Origin: Solirubrobacterales bacterium | Lineage (GTDB): Bacteria; Actinomycetota; Thermoleophilia; Solirubrobacterales; 70-9 | Direction: 5' to 3' | Assembly (NCBI GenBank): GCA_021155855.1 | Contig: JAJNAZ010000007.1 | Span: 1-64,000 of the forward strand | Length of the DNA: 64,000 nt | Shown here: one piece after another, positions 63,578 through 64,000 of the stretch | How positions within the stretch are numbered: position 1 is the stretch's first letter | How the letters are laid out: every line of letters starts with the position of its first letter | Program-made: the position numbers and the translations under genes | Notes under the pieces: model-generated | The model's database searches: none | What the model was told of the DNA's origin: nothing | What the model saw: only the letters and a program-made list of their open reading frames with translations

Positions 63578-64000
63578 TCACTCGCCCTGTCCAGGCTCGT
63601 GCAGGGGCGGCGCGGAGCACGGCGACGGAGTGCCGGAGTAGGGCACCGTCCAGGGCGGCATCTCGGCCGGACCCGGAGCACCGTCGACGCAGGGGTCGTA
63701 GACGCCCTGGCCGAGCAGGAACGGCATCGCGCTCTGCTGCGCCGCCGGGCTCGTCGCCGCCGACTCGTGCGGGTCGAGCCCGTCGTCCGCGGCGCTCGGG
63801 CCGGCGTCGACCGGGGCGATGTTCCAGTCGGGGTTCGGGAGCGTGCCGACCGTACGTCCGCCCTGGGAGCGGAGCGGGCCGGTGTCGATCGTGAACGCGA
63901 CCGCGTCGGCGGCGTCCATGGCCAGCCCGCCGGGCCGGTTGAACGCTGCCGATTCGACCAGCTCCTGGCCTGGCGCGTAGAACGGCTCGGCCACGGACGA
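63578..64000 (-). CDS. C-terminal part of an unrecognised protein (5' end beyond window)
   Basis: The minus-strand frame is open from the window edge to the stop at 63578 (at least 140 residues). It reads GQELVESAAFNRPGGLAMDA, AVAFTIDTGPLRSQGGRTV and ends in a Pro/Gly/Ser-rich stretch with PPWTVPYSGTPSPCSAPP. Two cysteines (YDPCVDG and SPCSAP) may pair in an extracellular domain. A GTG at 63994 could be a start but the frame continues to the edge. No family recognised. Confidence 0.55.
   Translation of the reverse strand, partial: SSVAEPFYAPGQELVESAAFNRPGGLAMDAADAVAFTIDTGPLRSQGGRTVGTLPNPDWNIAPVDAGPSAADDGLDPHESAATSPAAQQSAMPFLLGQGVYDPCVDGAPGPAEMPPWTVPYSGTPSPCSAPPLHEPGQGE

Overview
The window is 64 kb of very GC-rich, densely coded bacterial chromosome. 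Gene content and style point to Actinomycetota, most likely the Thermoleophilia/Solirubrobacterales: an Rpf-type muralytic protein behind a c-di-AMP riboswitch, a MarP-like CvpA-trypsin protease, LCP wall ligase, many GTG/TTG starts, many apparently leaderless genes, and a secreted protein with the PSPAMLVAFIALVAAL leader style common in that order. The taxonomic call is inference. I saw no rRNA, tRNA, CRISPR array, insertion sequence or phage gene.

Layout. (1) 0-16 kb: end of a histidine kinase, a glutamine amidotransferase, the riboswitch-controlled Rpf protein, an AddB/AddA-type helicase-nuclease pair with a coupled cyclotransferase-fold gene, a LysR regulator divergent from two acetyltransferase-like genes, an HxlR regulator, MarP-like protease, a penicillin-binding protein, a lipoprotein and a SRPBCC protein. 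(2) 16-25 kb: zinc-ribbon FHA protein, a large glutamate synthase (GltB) without GltD beside it, orphan ParA, SnoaL-like protein, homoserine kinase and two thioredoxin-fold proteins. (3) 25-37.7 kb: five-PAS histidine kinase with single-domain response regulator, two sugar-1-phosphate nucleotidyltransferases, AhcY, an ArfB-like rescue factor, phosphoglucose/phosphomannose isomerase, UDP-glucose dehydrogenase, LCP protein, M20 deacylase. (4) 37.8-45.4 kb: complete F1Fo ATP synthase operon in canonical order plus two small membrane proteins. (5) 45.6-55.3 kb: surface-polysaccharide locus: two WecA/MraY-family phosphoglycosyltransferases around a DUF354 protein, and opposite them a UDP-HexNAc 6-dehydrogenase, two SDR epimerases, an unusual TIM-barrel/CapD fusion, and a GT4 glycosyltransferase. 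(6) 55.9-64 kb: glyA, tsaC/ywlC, prmC, prfA, DUF1385, rpmE, with a sulfite-oxidase-like enzyme, a frameshifted SnoaL gene and a universal stress protein interspersed.

Regions 4-6 are recognisably the conserved rpmE-prfA-prmC-ywlC-(glyA)-wecA-atpI-atpBEFHAGDC block of actinobacteria and firmicutes, all on the minus strand, expanded here by insertions mostly on the plus strand. The most distinctive items are the TIM-barrel/CapD fusion beside an SDR lacking its catalytic tyrosine, the charged C-terminal tails on both alpha and beta ATP synthase subunits, an AddAB pair in which both subunits carry the four-cysteine Fe-S nuclease signature, and a recurrent TANNNT box 6-9 bases before start codons with no Shine-Dalgarno, indicating widespread leaderless mRNAs.
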